Assembly: GCF_014650435.1 (NCBI RefSeq)
Contig: NZ_BMUY01000011.1
Location: forward strand, 1-64,000
Length of the DNA stretch: 64,000 nucleotides
Reading direction: 5' to 3'
Source: Streptomyces tendae
Lineage (GTDB): Bacteria > Actinomycetota > Actinomycetes > Streptomycetales > Streptomycetaceae
Below the pieces are notes generated by a model. That model made no database searches, was not told the DNA's origin, and saw only the letters and a program-made list of their open reading frames with translations. A program made the translations under genes and the position numbers. Shown here in pieces: positions 10,545-21,053 of the stretch. Within the stretch, counting starts at the first letter, position 1. Each line of letters starts with the position of its first letter.

Positions 10545-12059
10545 ATGCCCCGCCCCTCGCAACCGTCCGCCACCGACGAGGAACAGCGCCTGCGCGAACT
10601 CGGCTACCGGCCGGTGCTGGCCCGCCGCATGGGCGGCTTCGGAAACTTCGCGATCAGCTTCTCGGTGATCTCGATCCTGTCCGGCTGCATGACCCTCTAC
10701 GGCTTCGGCATGGGCACCGGCGGCCCCGCCGTGATGCTGTGGGGCTGGGCGGGCGTCGGCCTGTTCGTGCTGTGCGTCGGGATGGCGCTGGCCGAGGTCA
10801 CCAGCGCGTATCCGACGTCCGGCGCGCTGTACTACATGGCCGACCGGCTCGGCGGCCGGCGCTGGGGCTGGTACACGGGCTGGCTGAACCTGCTGGGGCT
10901 GCTCGGCGCGATCGCCGGCATCGACTACGGGGCGGCGCTGTTCACGGGCGCGTTCCTGAACCTCCAGTGGGGCTTCGCGCCGACGCCGGAGAAGACGATG
11001 CTGATCTTCGTCGTGATCCTGCTGCTGCACGCCACCCTCAACCTCTTCGGCGTGCGGCTGGTCAGCGTGCTCAACTCGATCAGCGTGTGGTGGCACCTGG
11101 CCGGTGTCGCGCTGATCGTCGGCGCGCTGGTGATCGTGCCCGACCACCACCAGTCGCCGTCCTTCGTCTTCACCGAGTTCGTCAACGACACCGGCTGGGA
11201 GAACCCGCTGTACGTGGCCGCGATCGGCCTGCTGCTCGCGCAGTACACCTTCTCGGGCTACGACGCCTCGGCCCATCTGTCCGAGGAGACCTCCAACGCC
11301 TCGGTGTCGGCGGCGCGCGGCATCGTGCGGGCCATCTGGGTGTCGTGGCTGGCGGGCTTCGTGCTGCTGGCCGGGCTGACCTTCGCCATCCAGGACTACG
11401 ACGCGACGCGGGACACCGCGACCGGGGTGCCGCCCGCGCAGATCCTCCTCGACGGCCTCGGCACGGACGGCGCGAGCGCGCTGCTCCTCGTGGTGATCGT
11501 GGCGCAGTTGTTCTGCGGCAACGCCGAGGTGGCCGCCGCCAGCCGGATGGTGTTCGCGTTCAGCCGGGACGGCGCCCTGCCCGGCTCGTCGCTGTGGCGC
11601 AAGGTCTCCGCCCGCACCCAGACCCCGGTGGCCGCGGTGTGGCTGTCGGTGGCGGTGGCCTGTCTGCTGGCGCTGCCGTCCCTGTACTCGGCCACGGCGT
11701 ACGGCGCGGTGACCGCCATCAACGTCATCGGCATCACTCCGGCGTACGCCATCCCGGTGCTGCTGCGGCTGCGGGCCGGCGACCGGTTCACTCCGGGCCC
11801 CTGGAACCTGGGCCGGTGGAGCAGGCCCGTCGGGTGGGTCGCGGTGGTGTGGGTGGCGTTGGTCACCGTGCTGTTCTGCCTCCCCCAGTCGTCCCCGGTG
11901 ACGGTCGACACGATGAACTACGCCGTCGTCGCCCTGGTCGTCGTACTGGTATTGGCCACGGTGTGGTGGTTCGTCGCCCGCCGTTCGTACGGCACTCCGA
12001 CGACCGCGGCCTACGGCGACGACCGTGAGCAGGCGGAACTCGCCGAGGGCATCGTCTGA
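10545..12059 (+). CDS. APC-superfamily amino acid permease (GABA/choline-permease branch)
   Basis: 504 residues from ATG 10545 with GGAGG 7 bp upstream. Twelve hydrophobic segments span about residues 30-480. The N-terminal block LARRMGGFGNFAISFSVISI followed by a short Gly-rich segment is the substrate-binding signature of the amino acid/choline transporter (ACT) branch that includes GabP-like and Bat1-like permeases. A second conserved stretch, TFSGYDASAHLSEET near residue 240, is also typical. Likely proton-coupled uptake of a small amino acid or polyamine across the plasma membrane. The neighbouring unknown gene gives no hint of substrate. Confidence 0.88.
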   Translation: MPRPSQPSATDEEQRLRELGYRPVLARRMGGFGNFAISFSVISILSGCMTLYGFGMGTGGPAVMLWGWAGVGLFVLCVGMALAEVTSAYPTSGALYYMADRLGGRRWGWYTGWLNLLGLLGAIAGIDYGAALFTGAFLNLQWGFAPTPEKTMLIFVVILLLHATLNLFGVRLVSVLNSISVWWHLAGVALIVGALVIVPDHHQSPSFVFTEFVNDTGWENPLYVAAIGLLLAQYTFSGYDASAHLSEETSNASVSAARGIVRAIWVSWLAGFVLLAGLTFAIQDYDATRDTATGVPPAQILLDGLGTDGASALLLVVIVAQLFCGNAEVAAASRMVFAFSRDGALPGSSLWRKVSARTQTPVAAVWLSVAVACLLALPSLYSATAYGAVTAINVIGITPAYAIPVLLRLRAGDRFTPGPWNLGRWSRPVGWVAVVWVALVTVLFCLPQSSPVTVDTMNYAVVALVVVLVLATVWWFVARRSYGTPTTAAYGDDREQAELAEGIV

Positions 12060-12177
12060 AACGCCCCGTTCCGCTCCTCGGCGCGGTACGGAACACCGCC
12101 CGGGATACGGCAGGATGAGCCCTCGCACCGGTCGAACTGCCTTGCGGTTCGGCCGGGTCGCGCATCCCGACATGCCG

Positions 12178-12208
12178 TAGTCATTCGTTGTTCCCTAGTC
12201 ATTCGTTG
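12178..12208. repeat. 13-bp direct repeat upstream of mscS-like gene
   Basis: TAGTCATTCGTTG occurs at 12178-12190 and again at 12196-12208, separated by TTCCC (period 18 bp). The second copy runs straight into the GGAGG ribosome site. It could be a regulator site or a replication-slippage duplication. Confidence 0.6.
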
Positions 12209-12218
12209 GAGGCGGCCG

Positions 12219-13298
12219 GTGACCGAGGACCTGACCATGGACCATCTGCTGCCCGCCGGCATCGCGCTGGGGGCGGGTCTGCTGGGGGCGTTCCTGCTGC
12301 GGATGCTGCTGCGCTGGCTGGCGGGCCATGCCGGGCGCACCCGCTGGGGCGGCGACGACGTGATCGTGGCCGCGCTGCGCACGGTGGCGCCGTGGGCGGC
12401 GGTCGCGGCCGGGGTGGCCGGTGCGGCGGCGGCGCTGCCGCTGACCCGCGCGGTGCAGCACGGTGTCAACCAGGTGCTGACGGTGCTGCTGATCTTCGTG
12501 GCGACGGTGACGGCGGCCCGGGTGGTCGCCGGTCTGGTGCGGACCGTGACGACCTCGCGCTCCGGAGTCGCCGGGTCGGCCACGATCTTCGTCAACATCA
12601 CCCGGATCCTGGTGCTGGCCATCGGCTTCCTGGTGATGCTGCAGACGCTGGGCGTCTCCATCGCGCCGATGCTCACCGCCCTGGGCGTGGGCGGCCTCGC
12701 GGTGGCGCTGGCGCTCCAGGACACGCTGGCCAACCTCTTCGCGGGCATCCACATCCTCGCCTCCAAGACCGTGCAGCCGGGTGACTACATCCAGCTCAGC
12801 AGCGGCGAGGAGGGCTACGTCGAGGACATCAACTGGCGCCAGACCACCGTGCGCGAGCTGTCCAACAACCTGGTGGTGATCCCGAACGGGCAGCTCGCGA
12901 AGTCGAACATGACCAACTTCATGCGGCCCGAGCAGCGGCTGACCGTGCTGGTCCAGGTCGGCGTCTCCTACGACAGTGACCTGGACCACGTGGAGCGGGT
13001 CACGACCGAGGTGATCGCCGAGGTGATGGCGGAGGTCAGCGGCGCGGTGCCGGACCACGAGCCGGCGATCCGCTTCCACACCTTCGGCGACTCGCGGATC
13101 GGCTTCACGGTGATCCTGGGCGTGGGCGAGTTCAGCGACCAGTACCGGATCAAGCACGAGTTCATTAAGCGGCTGCACCGGCGCTACCGCGCGGAGGGCA
13201 TCCGGATCCCGTCGCCCGCCCGGACGGTCGCGCTCCAGCAGGGGGCCGTGGTCCTCCCGCAGCAGCGGGCGGGCGAGGAGATCGTCCCGCTCCCCTGA
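12219..13298 (+). CDS. MscS-family mechanosensitive ion channel
   Basis: 359 residues from GTG 12219, with GGAGG at 12208-12212. Three to four membrane helices occupy residues 5-140; the pore-lining helix TM3 is the Gly/Ala-rich segment TALGVGGLAVALALQDTLAN, followed by the beta domain motif GDYIQLSSGEEGYVEDINWR and the VVIPNGQLAKSNMTNF stretch, all classic MscS features. The C-terminal cytoplasmic vestibule follows (about 220-335). It would release small solutes on hypo-osmotic shock. It is a single gene between the permease and icd, all on the plus strand, with its own upstream repeat. Confidence 0.93.
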   Translation: MTEDLTMDHLLPAGIALGAGLLGAFLLRMLLRWLAGHAGRTRWGGDDVIVAALRTVAPWAAVAAGVAGAAAALPLTRAVQHGVNQVLTVLLIFVATVTAARVVAGLVRTVTTSRSGVAGSATIFVNITRILVLAIGFLVMLQTLGVSIAPMLTALGVGGLAVALALQDTLANLFAGIHILASKTVQPGDYIQLSSGEEGYVEDINWRQTTVRELSNNLVVIPNGQLAKSNMTNFMRPEQRLTVLVQVGVSYDSDLDHVERVTTEVIAEVMAEVSGAVPDHEPAIRFHTFGDSRIGFTVILGVGEFSDQYRIKHEFIKRLHRRYRAEGIRIPSPARTVALQQGAVVLPQQRAGEEIVPLP

Positions 13299-13350
13299 GC
13301 ACCACGTGGCCGGAATCTCCGTGCGACCCCTGTCGAGCCCGGGTCGATCA

Positions 13351-13370
13351 CGAGATATCTTGATGTCGAG
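13351..13370. promoter_or_regulatory. Two overlapping imperfect palindromes upstream of icd
   Basis: CGAGATATCTTG (13351-13362) and CTTGATGTCGAG (13359-13370) each read nearly the same on both strands and share the CTTG. They end 31 bp before the icd start, where an operator or promoter is expected. The cognate regulator is not known to me. Confidence 0.4.
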
Positions 13371-13400
13371 CAATGTTGCAGACGTGGAGCGGAGCACCCG

Positions 13401-15620
<2,220 letters not shown>

Positions 15621-15645
15621 TCCTCCCCGGGCCCGCACGGACCCC

Positions 15646-15681
15646 GGCACCCCGTCTCCGTCCCCTCGGAGGCGGGGTGCC
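15646..15681. terminator. Strong bidirectional hairpin terminator after icd
   Basis: A 15-bp stem, GGCACCCCGTCTCCG (15646-15660) against CGGAGGCGGGGTGCC (15667-15681) with one G-T wobble and a 6-nt loop. It lies exactly between the converging ends of icd and the DUF5713 gene, so it can serve both. No T-run follows, as is common in Streptomyces. Confidence 0.85.
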
Positions 15682-15687
15682 GCCGCT

Positions 15688-16029
15688 TCACCACTCCCGC
15701 GGCGCGATCAGCTCCTCCGGGTCCGCGTCCGCGAAACCGTAGGCCCGGGCGACGAACCAGAAGGCCTCGCCGATCTCCTCCCGGGCCGTGGTCTCGATCT
15801 CGCTGCCCGCCTCCTCGAAGGCCGCCTCCAGCTCGTTGAACTCCTCGGTGGCCGCGTGGGTCAGCGCATAGAGCGCCGCCAGGTCGCCCGGCCGGTCCGC
15901 CTCCACGCTGGCGCACAGCCGGAGCAGGATGTCGCGGCCCCGGTCCACCACCCGGGCCGGGAAGTAGTCGTCCCCGTACAGTCCCGCCAGAAACCGGTGT
16001 GCGGCCACCCGCTGGTTGGTGATCGGCAT
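15688..16029 (-). CDS. DUF5713-family small protein
   Basis: 113 residues from ATG 16029, preceded by a G-rich ribosome site. The acidic, soluble sequence (for example FPARVVDRGRDILLRLC and EEIGEAFWFVARAYGFADAD) matches my recollection of DUF5713, an uncharacterised bacterial family. No signal peptide, membrane helix or catalytic motif is seen. It is convergent with icd and divergent from the amidohydrolase gene 79 bp away. Function unknown. Confidence 0.65.
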   Translation of the reverse strand: MPITNQRVAAHRFLAGLYGDDYFPARVVDRGRDILLRLCASVEADRPGDLAALYALTHAATEEFNELEAAFEEAGSEIETTAREEIGEAFWFVARAYGFADADPEELIAPREW

Positions 16030-16108
16030 GAAGCCCCCTGTCCTCGCTGCCCGGCACCGTCCCCGTGATCCTGCCGCACCCCGCTGACAACGCCCTCGGA
16101 GCCGCCCC

Positions 16109-16906
16109 GTGACCGACGCCCCGCCCGCCTTCGAACTGCTGCCGGGTGCCCCGCACTCCCCCGTGATCCTGCACGTCCCGCACTCCTCCCGCGAGATCCC
16201 GGCCGACGTGCGGAGCGGCATCGTCCTGTCCGACGCCGAGCTGGAGCGGGAGCTGGACCACATGACCGACTCGCACACCGCGGAGCTCGCCGGGCGGGCC
16301 GCCGAGCTGGCCGGCCTCACCCCCTGGCGGTTCGTGAACCGGGCGTCGCGGCTGGTGGTCGACCCGGAGCGGTTCCCGGACGAACGGGAGGAGATGACGA
16401 CCGTCGGAATGGGAGCCGTGTACACGCGGACCTCGCACCGCGAGGTGCTGCGCCCGGACGGCACGGACCCCGAGCCGCTGATCGAGCGGTACTTCCGGCC
16501 GTACGCGCGGGCCATGACCGGGGCGGTGGCGGACCGGCTCGCGGCCACCGGACGGGCCGTGATCGTCGACGTGCACTCCTACCCGACCCGGCCGCTCCCC
16601 TACGAACTGCACGGCGAGGGCCCGCGCCCGCCCGTCTGCCTGGGCACCGACGCCTTCCACACGCCGCCCGGGCTGCTCGCCGCGGCCCGGGAGGCGTTCG
16701 CCCCGTGCGGCGGGACCGGGCTGGACAGCCCGTTCGGCGGGACGTACGTGCCGCTGGACTTCTACGGGACGCGGGCCGAGGTCGGCGCGCTGATGGTGGA
16801 GATCCGCCGGGACACGTACATGACGGAGCCGGGCGGCCCGGCCGGGCCGGGCCTGTCGCGCCTCGCGGAGTCGCTCGCGGCGCTCGTCGACGCCGTGTCG
16901 GGCTGA
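16109..16906 (+). CDS. N-formylglutamate amidohydrolase family protein
   Basis: 265 residues from GTG 16109. Family features (PF05013): VILHVPHSSREIP near the N-terminus, a DHMTDSHT segment near 50, NRASRLVVDPERFPDE near 75 and VIVDVHSYPTRPLPYE near 150, which supply the metal-binding His/Asp/Glu residues. The canonical enzyme HutG hydrolyses N-formyl-L-glutamate in histidine degradation, but no hut gene is nearby and the family also includes cell-wall-like amidases, so the substrate is uncertain. The P450 gene starts 81 bp downstream on the same strand. Confidence 0.85.
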   Translation: MTDAPPAFELLPGAPHSPVILHVPHSSREIPADVRSGIVLSDAELERELDHMTDSHTAELAGRAAELAGLTPWRFVNRASRLVVDPERFPDEREEMTTVGMGAVYTRTSHREVLRPDGTDPEPLIERYFRPYARAMTGAVADRLAATGRAVIVDVHSYPTRPLPYELHGEGPRPPVCLGTDAFHTPPGLLAAAREAFAPCGGTGLDSPFGGTYVPLDFYGTRAEVGALMVEIRRDTYMTEPGGPAGPGLSRLAESLAALVDAVSG

Positions 16907-16986
16907 GAGCCACCCCGCCCTCCGCCCACCACCGGCTGGAGCACTCCCGCGCGACAGCCGGGCGGGTGCGCGGCGAGGGTGGAGGG

Positions 16987-18210
16987 ATGACGCAGGAGAC
17001 CACCACGCTCACCGGCCAGTCGCCGCCCCCGGTGCGGGACTGGCCCGCCCTCGACCTGGACGGCCCGGAGTTCGACCCGGTCCTCGCCGAGCTGATGCGC
17101 GAGGGGCCGCTGACCCGCGTCCGGCTCCCGCACGGCGAGGGCTGGGCCTGGCTGGCGACGCGGTACGACGACGTGAAGGCGATCACCATCGATCCGCGCT
17201 TCGGACGGGCCGAGGTGACGAAACGTCAGATCACCCGCCTCGCCCCGCACTTCAAGCCGCGGCCCGGCTCGCTCGCCTTCGCCGACCAGCCCGACCACAA
17301 CCGGCTGCGGCGCGCGGTCGCGGGCGCGTTCACGGTGGGCGCGACCAAGCGGCTGCGGCCCAGGGCGCAGGAGATCCTGGACGGTCTGGTGGACGGGATC
17401 CTCGCCGAGGGGCCCCCGGCCGACCTGGTCGAGCGGGTCCTGGAGCCCTTCCCGATCGCCGTGGTCAGCGAGGTGATGGGCGTGCCGGCCGCCGACCGGG
17501 AGCGCGTGCACTCCTGGACCCGGCAGATCATCTCCACCTCCGGCGGCGCCGAGGCCGCCGAGCGGGCCAAACAGGGCCTGTACGGGTGGATCACCGAGAC
17601 CGTACGCGCCCGGGCCGGCAGCGAGGGCGGCGACGTGTACTCAATGCTCGGCGCCGCCGTCGGCCGCGGCGAGGTCGGCGAGACGGAGGCCGTCGGTCTC
17701 GCGGGGCCGCTGCAGATCGGCGGCGAGGCCGTCACGCACAACGTCGGCCAGATGCTGTACCTGCTGCTCACCCGTCCCGAGCTGATGGCGCGGATGCGCG
17801 AGCGGCCCGAGGCGCGCGGCACGGCGCTGGACGAGCTGCTGCGCTGGATCTCGCACCGCACCTCGGTGGGCCTGGCCCGCATCGCCCTGGAGGACGTCGA
17901 GGTGCACGGGACGCGCATCGCCGCCGGGGACCCGGTCTACGTCTCGTACCTGGCCGCCAACCGCGATCCGGACGTCTTCCCCGACCCGGACCGCATCGAC
18001 CTGGACCGCGAACCCAACCCGCACCTGGCGTACGGCAACGGGCACCACTTCTGCACGGGCGCCGTGCTCGCCCGGATGCAGACCGAGCTGCTGGTCGACA
18101 CGCTCCTGGAGCGGCTGCCGGGGCTGCGGCTCGCGGTCCCCGCCGACCAGGTGGCCTGGCGCCGGAAGACCATGATCAGGGGTCCGCGCACGCTGCCCTG
18201 CACCTGGTAA
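16987..18210 (+). CDS. Cytochrome P450 with atypical I-helix
   Basis: 407 residues from ATG 16987, chosen over the longer open frame because GAGGG at 16975-16979 is well spaced and the upstream part overlaps the amidohydrolase. Landmarks: K-helix ELLR (283-286), PERF-region equivalents PDPDRIDLDR, and the haem loop YGNGHHFCTG with Cys356 as thiolate ligand (Tyr in place of the usual Phe). The I-helix reads GGEAVTHN (245-252), so the usual acid-Thr pair of the oxygen-activating groove is Ala-Val. No ferredoxin or biosynthetic gene is adjacent; substrate unknown. Confidence 0.9.
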   Translation: MTQETTTLTGQSPPPVRDWPALDLDGPEFDPVLAELMREGPLTRVRLPHGEGWAWLATRYDDVKAITIDPRFGRAEVTKRQITRLAPHFKPRPGSLAFADQPDHNRLRRAVAGAFTVGATKRLRPRAQEILDGLVDGILAEGPPADLVERVLEPFPIAVVSEVMGVPAADRERVHSWTRQIISTSGGAEAAERAKQGLYGWITETVRARAGSEGGDVYSMLGAAVGRGEVGETEAVGLAGPLQIGGEAVTHNVGQMLYLLLTRPELMARMRERPEARGTALDELLRWISHRTSVGLARIALEDVEVHGTRIAAGDPVYVSYLAANRDPDVFPDPDRIDLDREPNPHLAYGNGHHFCTGAVLARMQTELLVDTLLERLPGLRLAVPADQVAWRRKTMIRGPRTLPCTW

Positions 18211-18231
18211 CACCGCATCCGAGGGGTGCGC

Positions 18232-18822
18232 TCAGGCCCGCAGCCACTCCGTCACGACCACCTCCCGGCCGGTCCGCAGCCGCAGCGCGAACGGACCCGC
18301 GGGCGGGGCCTGGCCGGTGAACCGGCCCATGTCGTCGGCCATCAGCCGGGCGTGCTCCCGCGGGCCGCTCAGCACCTCGATCCCGGCCGGGCCCGGCGGC
18401 AGCAGCTGGCCGATGAGGCCCTCGGCGGTCACCTCGACATCGACGGTCACGCCGCCCGACTGGAAGGTCAGCATCCGTGGGGGGTCAGTCTCCCCCCTGA
18501 CGGGGATGCCGTCCACCAGCGAGTCGAAGGTCAGCTCGGCGACGCGGACGTCCAGGTCGCGCAGGGCGAAGGCGTCGACGGCGATCCGCCGCAGGTCGGC
18601 CGGGACCGGGTCCAGGATCGCGGCGGCCTGCCGCAGCTCCTCCTCCAGGAGATCGTCGTACAGCTCCTGGTCGCGCTCGTCCTGTGCGCCGCGCTCGTCG
18701 CGTGCCCCGCGTGCCCCGCGCTCGTCGCGTGCGCCGCGCTCGTCGCGTGCGCCGCGCTCGTCGTGCTGGTCGCGTTCGTCGTACTCGTCGTGTTCGCCGC
18801 GCTCGTCGTTCAGGTCGCTCAT
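18232..18822 (-). CDS. Hypothetical protein with acidic/Arg DER-repeat N-terminus, coupled to sigma factor
   Basis: 196 residues from ATG 18822, overlapping the sigma gene stop by 4 bp (ATGA), so the two are translated together. Residues 1-55 are low complexity, made of repeated DERGAR units rich in Asp, Glu and Arg; the DNA shows a matching 18-bp GC-rich repeat at about 18690-18790. The rest (60-196) is a compact soluble domain with a predicted beta-rich end (RMLTFQSGGVTVDVEVTAEG). No membrane helix or zinc motif typical of ECF anti-sigma factors is present. By position it may modulate the sigma factor or be a structural partner; function unknown. Confidence 0.7.
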   Translation of the reverse strand: MSDLNDERGEHDEYDERDQHDERGARDERGARDERGARGARDERGAQDERDQELYDDLLEEELRQAAAILDPVPADLRRIAVDAFALRDLDVRVAELTFDSLVDGIPVRGETDPPRMLTFQSGGVTVDVEVTAEGLIGQLLPPGPAGIEVLSGPREHARLMADDMGRFTGQAPPAGPFALRLRTGREVVVTEWLRA

Positions 18823-19394
18823 TTCGTCCCCCGTGCCTCGAGGCGGGCCCGCAGCCGGCGCAGACAGCGCTGGCGCATCGGCCCGATGCTGCCCACCGCG
18901 ATACCCAGCGCGGCGGACACCTCCTGATAACTGGGCGGTGGCGAGGAGATCAGCACCCGCAGCAACTGGCGGCACCGCTCGCCCAGTTCCTCGAACTCCT
19001 GCCACAGCAGCCGGACGCGCTCGGTCTGCGCGGCGGCCTCCTCGGAGTCGAGCACCGACTCCTCCGGCGTGCGGTCCTCGCTCGGCCGGTCCAGCAGCTG
19101 CGGATCGTCGGTCGGCGTCCACCGCTTGGACGCCTTGAGCAGCTTCAGGCACTCGTGCCGTGCCGTGCTCGCCAGCCAGGAGCCGGTCTTCTCCGGTTCC
19201 CGGATCCGCCCCAGGTGCTGGGCGAAGCGGAACCAGGCGGTCTGGTACACCTCGTGCGCGTCGGCGTCGGACAGCCCGTGCGACCTGGCCACGGACCACA
19301 CGAGCGGGCCGAGCCCGTCCACCAGTGACTTCCAGGCCGCCGCGTCCCCGTCGGCCGCCGACTGGACGAGCGCCCCGACATCTGCACGGTCCAC
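18819..19394 (-). CDS. ECF-like sigma-70 family RNA polymerase sigma factor
   Basis: 191 residues from GTG 19394, preferred because GAGGGGTGGG precedes it; an in-frame ATG at 19418 would add eight residues. Region 2 is seen at about 15-85 (VYQTAWFRFAQHLGRI, then TGSWLASTARHECLKLL), and region 4 at about 130-185 (PPPSYQEVSAALGIAVGSIG with LRRLRARLEA as recognition-helix region). It lacks regions 1 and 3, as in ECF sigmas. It lies next to, and on the same strand as, the S8 peptidase gene, with the divergent CHAT gene beyond; such sigma genes recur beside caspase-like and subtilase genes in streptomycetes. Confidence 0.85.
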   Translation of the reverse strand: MDRADVGALVQSAADGDAAAWKSLVDGLGPLVWSVARSHGLSDADAHEVYQTAWFRFAQHLGRIREPEKTGSWLASTARHECLKLLKASKRWTPTDDPQLLDRPSEDRTPEESVLDSEEAAAQTERVRLLWQEFEELGERCRQLLRVLISSPPPSYQEVSAALGIAVGSIGPMRQRCLRRLRARLEARGTK

Positions 19395-19409
19395 GGTCCC
19401 ACCCCTCGT

Positions 19410-19428
19410 GTACGACATGCCATCGTAC
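19410..19428. promoter_or_regulatory. Inverted repeat and candidate -10 at the sigma-factor gene
   Basis: GTACGA (19410-19415) and TCGTAC (19423-19428) form a 6-bp inverted repeat with a 7-bp spacer. Read on the minus strand it contains TACGAT, a plausible -10 box about 28 bp before GTG 19394. An autoregulatory site is possible but unproven. Confidence 0.35.
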
Positions 19429-19465
19429 GCCGTGGAGTGGATGGTTCCGACCGCCGGCAGGACGT

Positions 19466-20899
19466 TCACGACCCGCCTTCCGACGGGTCGACGGGGACCG
19501 GACGCCAGGTGGGCGGCAGCAGCGCGGGCACGTGCGCCCCGCGCACCTCCGCGTACTCGGTGGTGGTCGCGAGCAGTTGCCGGCCGGCCACGCGCGGGTC
19601 GGTCTCCTTGTGCGCCGTCATGTGGGAGGCGACCAGCCCCGCGACCACGGGGGTGGCGAAGGAGGTGCCGCTCCACTGGGCGTGCCCCTCGAACATCACC
19701 TGGTCCGGCTTGGCGGGTGCCTCGCCCGGCTCGCTCAGCACCCCGTTGTGCCGGGGGTACTGGCAGGTGCAGGCGTAGCCGAAACCGAACCGGCAGGCGT
19801 CGTAGGTGGAGTGCTGGTAGACGTACGGCACGGGTGTCCCGAAGCCGGTGAGGGCGCTGGTGAGGCGCTCGCCGGGGGCGTAGGCCCGCACCCAGCCGCC
19901 GTGGTTGCTGAAGCAGGCGCCGAACTCGCCGTCCGAGCGCAGCGCCCCGATCGACAGCACCGAGTCCTGCCAGCCGGGAAGGGTGGCGTAGGCGGCGGGC
20001 CAGAAGGGCGTGGCGCTGGCGTTGTTGCCCGCGGCGGCGACCAGCAGGGTGCGCCGGTCGCGGAGTTCCTCCATGAAGGCGTGCACGCCGAGCAGGCCGT
20101 CGGTACGGCCGTTGGAGGTGCCGGCGGAGAGGCTGAGGACCTCGGGCCAGCCGTCGCGGTCGACGGCCTCGAAGAGCTTCTCGCCCAGCTCGGACTCCAG
20201 GATCGCGCCCGCGTCGTTGAGGGTGTTGCGGACGGTCACCTCGGTGTTGGGCGCGACGGCGGCGACCAGCCCGGCGATGAACGTGCCGTGCCCGACGTAC
20301 TGGCACAGGACGCCGTCGTCGTCGCACTCCCTGATCTGGGCGTCGCCGTCGGTGTGGGCCAGCAGCGGGTAGGACCGGTAGTCGTGCATGAGGCCGGTGT
20401 CGATGACGAGGACACCGACGGCGGTGGCGGCGTCGTACGGCGTCCCGTCGGCCGCCGGGTTCGGCGGCTCGCTCAGCGGCACGGGGACGGGCTCGTCGCC
20501 GGGGCAGGCGTTGACGGCGATGGAGACGACGTGGTTCCGGCTGATCAGCCGGCGGCCGGCCCGGCCCTCCGTCGTCCTGAGGGAGCGCAGGGCGTGGGCG
20601 ACGGTGGGGTCGCCGCCGCCGTCGCCCACGCCGGGGTCGGCGACCCGGATGCGGGTGATGCCGGTGCGGTTGGTCTCGGGGCTCACCCGGCGCACGTGGT
20701 CGGGGGTCAGCCCGGCCATGGTGGTGAAGTGGTCGCGCACGGTGTCCTCGACGAGCCGGGCCTCCTCGCCGTCGCGGGCGAGGACGACGCCCTTCTCGTA
20801 GAAGAACTCGGCGGAGTCGTCCGGGCCCATCACCAGCGGGACGTCCGGCATCGAGCGCTGGATCTGGTCGAACTGCTCGCGGAATCTCTGTGGTGCCAT
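19466..20899 (-). CDS. S8-family (subtilisin-like) serine peptidase, cytoplasmic
   Basis: 477 residues from ATG 20899 with GGAGGA just upstream. The catalytic triad is clear: Asp167 (VIDTGL), His204 (GHGTFIAGL) and Ser413 (GTSFATPVVAG), with oxyanion Asn in AAAGNNAS near 292. There is no signal peptide or transmembrane segment, so it should act inside the cell, unlike the many secreted subtilases of Streptomyces. Residues 1-150 form an N-terminal domain (not an inhibitor I9 propeptide by eye). It faces the divergent CHAT gene across 154 bp and has the sigma/DER genes downstream, suggesting one proteolytic signalling locus. Confidence 0.92.
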   Translation of the reverse strand: MAPQRFREQFDQIQRSMPDVPLVMGPDDSAEFFYEKGVVLARDGEEARLVEDTVRDHFTTMAGLTPDHVRRVSPETNRTGITRIRVADPGVGDGGGDPTVAHALRSLRTTEGRAGRRLISRNHVVSIAVNACPGDEPVPVPLSEPPNPAADGTPYDAATAVGVLVIDTGLMHDYRSYPLLAHTDGDAQIRECDDDGVLCQYVGHGTFIAGLVAAVAPNTEVTVRNTLNDAGAILESELGEKLFEAVDRDGWPEVLSLSAGTSNGRTDGLLGVHAFMEELRDRRTLLVAAAGNNASATPFWPAAYATLPGWQDSVLSIGALRSDGEFGACFSNHGGWVRAYAPGERLTSALTGFGTPVPYVYQHSTYDACRFGFGYACTCQYPRHNGVLSEPGEAPAKPDQVMFEGHAQWSGTSFATPVVAGLVASHMTAHKETDPRVAGRQLLATTTEYAEVRGAHVPALLPPTWRPVPVDPSEGGS

Positions 20900-21053
20900 G
20901 CTTGTCCTCCACTGAGGCGGCGGCGGGGCCGACGGTCGGGGCCGCGGTCGTGACCACGATGATGGCGGCGGTCGTCAATCAGAGTCCCCGGGCGGCCGAT
21001 TGATACAGACTCGAACCTGTGTGGCGTGGTTGCGGAGCACTACCATCCGTGGA

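Noticed and set aside
16987..18210. Biosynthetic gene cluster around the P450
   Set aside because: Neighbours are an amidohydrolase and unrelated regulatory genes; no core biosynthetic enzyme or ferredoxin is near.
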